NCBI RefSeq assembly: GCF_003473485.1
Contig: NC_053045.1
Location: 64,233,994 to 64,297,993 of the forward strand
DNA length: 64,000 nucleotides
Source: Medicago truncatula
Lineage: Eukaryota > Streptophyta > Magnoliopsida > Fabales > Fabaceae
Direction of reading: 5' to 3'
In this document: positions 60,901 through 64,000 of the stretch, one piece after another
Layout of the letters: every line of letters begins with the position of its first letter
Numbering within the stretch: position 1 is the stretch's first letter
Made by a program: the position numbers and the translations under genes
Notes under the pieces: model-generated
Databases searched by the model: none
The model's input: only the letters and a program-made list of their open reading frames with translations
Told to the model about the DNA's origin: nothing

Positions 60901-63900
60901 GATAATAATGATATTATTAAAGTGGGTGTTCTGAATGTTTTAGCTAAGGCTGGTGCTACTCTTCGTAAACAACTTTCAGCAACGGCAAGGTGCTGCTTTT
61001 AAAACTGTTAATCTTTTAAATCCATTTCCCTGTAGAATTTCTTATTATCTCCTTGTTTTACGCAGTTCGGTCGACCTTATATTGGAGAGGTTATGTTTAG
61101 AAGGCAGTCGGAGACAGGCAAAATATGCTGTCCATGCATTGGCTGCAATAACAAAGGATGACGGCCTCATGTCTCTTTCTGTTCTATACAAGGTTTCATT
61201 TAGTTGATTTGTTTATTTTAAACATACTTTTTTTTTTTTTCCTTTCACTACAATTTTTGTCATATCTATACAGAAACTTGTAGATATGCTGGAAGAGAAC
61301 ACACATCTTCCTGCAGTACTGCAGTCTCTGGGGTGTATAGCGCAGAATGCAATACCTGTTTTTGAGACTAGAGAGAGTGAAATTAAAGAATTTATAACAA
61401 ACAAGATTCTGAAAAGTGATGGTGTAAGCATTTAAAATCCCGCTGAATGGTGTGCTTTATAAAAATAAGTGTAGAAGTATTTGATTTTAATCTGAATGTA
61501 CGCTTCTCTGTTTCAGAAAGAAGATCACACTAGAACATCTTGGGATGATAAAAGCGATCTTTGCATGTTGAAGGTTGGTAGGACTTAGTCTCTTCTGTTT
61601 AAGATATTTAAGATACAATTTTGCTCTGTAGGTGCATTTGAAAATACATTGAGCTGGCTTCCCGGTTAACATTTTATTCTATGTTTCTCTACGTGCCCCT
61701 TCTTTTTCTTTCTTTGCTGCAGATATATGGCATCAAAACCTTAGTAAAGAGCTACCTGCCTTTCAAAGATGCTCATGTTCGTCCTGATATTGACAGTCTT
61801 CTGGATATCCTTAGGAATATGCTATCTTATGGTGAAATGTCAAAGGACCTGCAGTCAAGGTATGTGACCAATGGATCCTACAATTTGCCAACCGAACACA
61901 GCACAAGCAAGATGAAAAACAGATAACATTAAGGAAAATAGGGTGCTTTTATTGATAGTAATGAAAATAGTATGATGATAGTAGTAGAGATTAGAGAATT
62001 TCTCTAACTATTCCCAGAGTAAAGTTCCGACACAACTCAGTGAGGAATCCTACTTTAGCCCTAAACAGAACTTATTCCGTTATGCTCTAAAACTTAGACG
62101 AATTCCCCTTTAAATACAAATAAAGAGAACATTCTATTATTTAACCCTCATGGGCCTTGCCATTTAATCTTAGTGGACCACTTAATAATAATCTTCTTAA
62201 ACCTAATTAACCACCTACTAATTACTCAAGACACCCTCTCGTACTGGGTCCTAACACTATGTATTCATTTATGCTCGTCTGCAGTCCAGTTGATAAGGCC
62301 CATTTGAAGCTTGCTTCTGCAAAGGCTGTTATTCGGTTGTCAAGGCTTTGGGATCAATATATACCTGTTGATCTTTTCCACTTAACTTTACGGGTAACTC
62401 AGGTGGGCTTTTCTTCTGTTTATTTAATTTCTTCTGAGCGTTTATAATTTTTAACCACATTATTATAAGGATAGAAGAAGTCTTCTATTCATATGTAAAG
62501 GCAGAAATCAGTTTGATGAAATTTTCATTTCGATGTTGAAATAAATGATTCTCATTGTCTTCTTTTGAGTTTGTAGACTAGCTTTCCTCAAGCTAAGAAG
62601 GTTCTTTTAAGCAAAGTTCACCAATATATTAAAGACCGTGTTTTGGATGCCAAATATGCATGTGCCTTCTTATTCAACATATTTGGATCCAAGCCACATG
62701 AATTTGCAGAGGTAAGTTGTTGCGTTGGCTTTTCCACAATTGCAATTTTTCTGCTCTTTGACATTAATTTTTAGTTTTTGTTAATGTTAATGCAGGATAA
62801 GCATAATATGGCAGACATTATTCAAATGTACTACCAGGCAAAGGCACGACAAATTCCGGTGCAATCAGATGCAAATTCCTTTCCCATTTACCCGGAATAC
62901 ATCCTTCCATACCTAGTCCATGCACTTGCTCATAACTCATGTCCCAATGTGGAGGAGTGCAAGGATGTTGGAGCATATGATAATATATACCGGTACAATA
63001 TTACCCACTTAAGATATCACTATGCTGAATCTATTTTTAGACACTCCTCGAAAAAAAGTATGAAAAGACTAGAACTAATGAAAACCATTAACCTGGAATA
63101 GAAGGGATGGAGGCGATTCAGTTTACTTTTGGTAATTAATAATTATGGGGTCCTGTATAATGATTTTATGACTTGCATCAAAGGCCAAGTCTATGGTGCA
63201 CAAGTGAGACAAGTCTTGCACCATGCACAAACTTGTTTTCACCATTGGTTCAAAGGAGATATGATGAGACTTATTGATCCAGTGGCGAAAAACAAACTTG
63301 CACATTAGACAAAGTCTATGTCAAAATGTGTAATGTTAATATTTGGTTCTCACTTCTCATTAGTTTGAAATTGAGTAGAATGCCACATGCTTATTAAATT
63401 GAAGATTTTTAAAAAGTTTGCCTTTATGCATACTAGGCCTTACAGTATTATTTTCACATGCTATGGAAAGCTTATAAAAATCTTAATTTGGAATCGCACC
63501 TTAAAGATCTGCACGGGAGTGTATGTTCAGTGAAGGCTTTGGCTCTGATGCTTTCTTTTTATCTGATTTACTGACTTGTTGTACTTCAAAAATACCTGCT
63601 TATATGTTGCTGATTTGAAATATGAACGAGGATTGCAACTGCACCTATACCTACAAATTTACTTTTTAACAAACCTCATAACATAGAATGTGTTGGGAAT
63701 GTAAATTTTTACTAAATGCATATTCTGTTTTGACATTTTAGGCAGCTGCACTTAATACTGTCAATATTACTTCAAAGAGATGAAGGTGCTAAGTCAGAAG
63801 AAACTACTAACAAAGAAAAGGAAATTCTATCTACTATCATTTCCATCTTTCAGAGTATAAAACTTTCCGAAGATACAATAGACACCTCAAAGACAAAGGT

Positions 63901-64000
63901 TGAGAATAATTTTGTCCTTACTTGTAAGTAGTTAAACATTGCAAATTGTAATAGATTATAATTTATATTTTTGGTGAGTGAATTTCCAGAATTCTCATGC
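54955..64000 (+). CDS. PDS5: PDS5-type sister chromatid cohesion protein (partial)
   Basis: Exons: 54955-55074, 55801-56004, 56145-56326, 56790-56916, 57029-57247, 57488-57704, 57794-57939, 58041-58183, 58333-58482, 58564-58612, 58694-58885, 59641-59823, 60835-60989, 61066-61192, 61274-61423, 61517-61573, 61723-61859, 62285-62402, 62577-62711, 62796-62992, 63742-63898, and a last one from 63990 off the window. All are GT-AG and in frame, giving about 1055 residues so far. PDS5 is a HEAT-repeat cohesin partner that controls cohesin loading and release in the nucleus. Landmarks: KDVKLLVATCICEITRITAP, RVVILETLAKYRS, MAAKRLAMNVIQ, LCERLLDFDENVRKKVVAVI and DLQSSPVDKAHLKLASAKAV. Length and start fit the long PDS5A/B forms (about 1600 aa). 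The C-terminal region is not visible. Introns 12 and 17 carry a tandem duplication and an LTR. Confidence 0.95.
59809..60351. repeat. Tandem duplication including exon 12 end and splice donor
   Basis: 59809-60081 (273 bases) is repeated at 60082-60351 (270 bases), differing by a 3-base deletion and about two substitutions. Each copy starts with the last 15 coding bases of exon 12 ('atggatttattggtg' or 'atggatttactggtg') and the donor gtaagag, then intron sequence. A (TA)n tract follows at about 60469-60494. Confidence 0.95.
61865..62256 (-). mobile_element. Solo LTR filling PDS5 intron 17
   Basis: On the minus strand the 392-base block starts TGTTAGGACCC, has 'atcaataaaagcaccc' (poly(A)-signal-like) near its 3' end, and ends CATTGGTCA. 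The flanks gtatg (61860-61864) and ctatg (62257-62261) agree at four of five bases. The left flank is the splice donor itself. Confidence 0.7.

Noticed and set aside
1-64000. CRISPR arrays, bacterial operons, organellar insertions
   Set aside because: No regularly spaced conserved repeats with unique spacers and no prokaryote-like gene density were found. I saw no recognisable plastid or mitochondrial gene.

Overview
This is a plant nuclear window, most likely from a papilionoid legume (Medicago/Trifolium type). The evidence is an AT-rich background, GT-AG multi-exon genes, a LEC1-type NF-YB whose N-terminus has the legume form ([14 protein letters not shown]), abundant short MITE-like elements, (TA)n tracts and tRNA-derived SINEs. 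No bacterial, plasmid or CRISPR features were seen. Species assignment is inference; the gene families are read directly from translated exons and splice sites.

Layout. 1-1380: a terminal piece of a transposon next to a decayed LINE RNase H segment. 3242-3652: a compact intronless NF-YB (NF-YB4/5-like). 4787-6430: a broken GAUT-type galacturonosyltransferase on the minus strand. 8000-11562: an intact eight-exon Nudix hydrolase on the minus strand, whose third intron carries a stray inverted GAUT exon and a small solo-LTR-like insertion. 12070-31900: a gene-poor block built from hAT, MULE, PIF/Harbinger, SINE and LTR pieces, many with readable target-site duplications (TSDs). It also holds a possible 63-residue membrane protein (17405-17596) and a proline-rich secreted protein cut off by an LTR (24742-25062). 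32621-34915: a LEC1-like NF-YB gene with a 61-nt first exon and a 1.6-kb intron. 36775-40455: a non-autonomous CACTA element. 42353-42424: tRNA-Thr(CGU). 42535-47380: a nearly intact Mutator-like element (MULE) with 286-bp terminal inverted repeats and a FAR1-family transposase interrupted by one amber codon. 47813-53725: a stack of nested insertions (hAT, hAT, MULE, 2.7-kb solo LTR). 54955 to the window end: a long PDS5-type cohesin regulator, 21 complete exons plus the start of another; its C-terminal part lies outside the window.

The host genes do not form a pathway cluster. The two NF-YB genes (histone-fold subunits of the trimeric CCAAT-binding factor) are about 29 kb apart, and the LEC1-like one belongs to the embryo/seed-maturation class. 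The strongest unusual signals are the FAR1-type MULE with near-identical termini, the PDS5 intron made almost entirely of an LTR, the tandem duplication that copies a PDS5 splice donor, and the shuffling of GAUT pieces around the Nudix gene. I did not find a convincing wholly new biological system.
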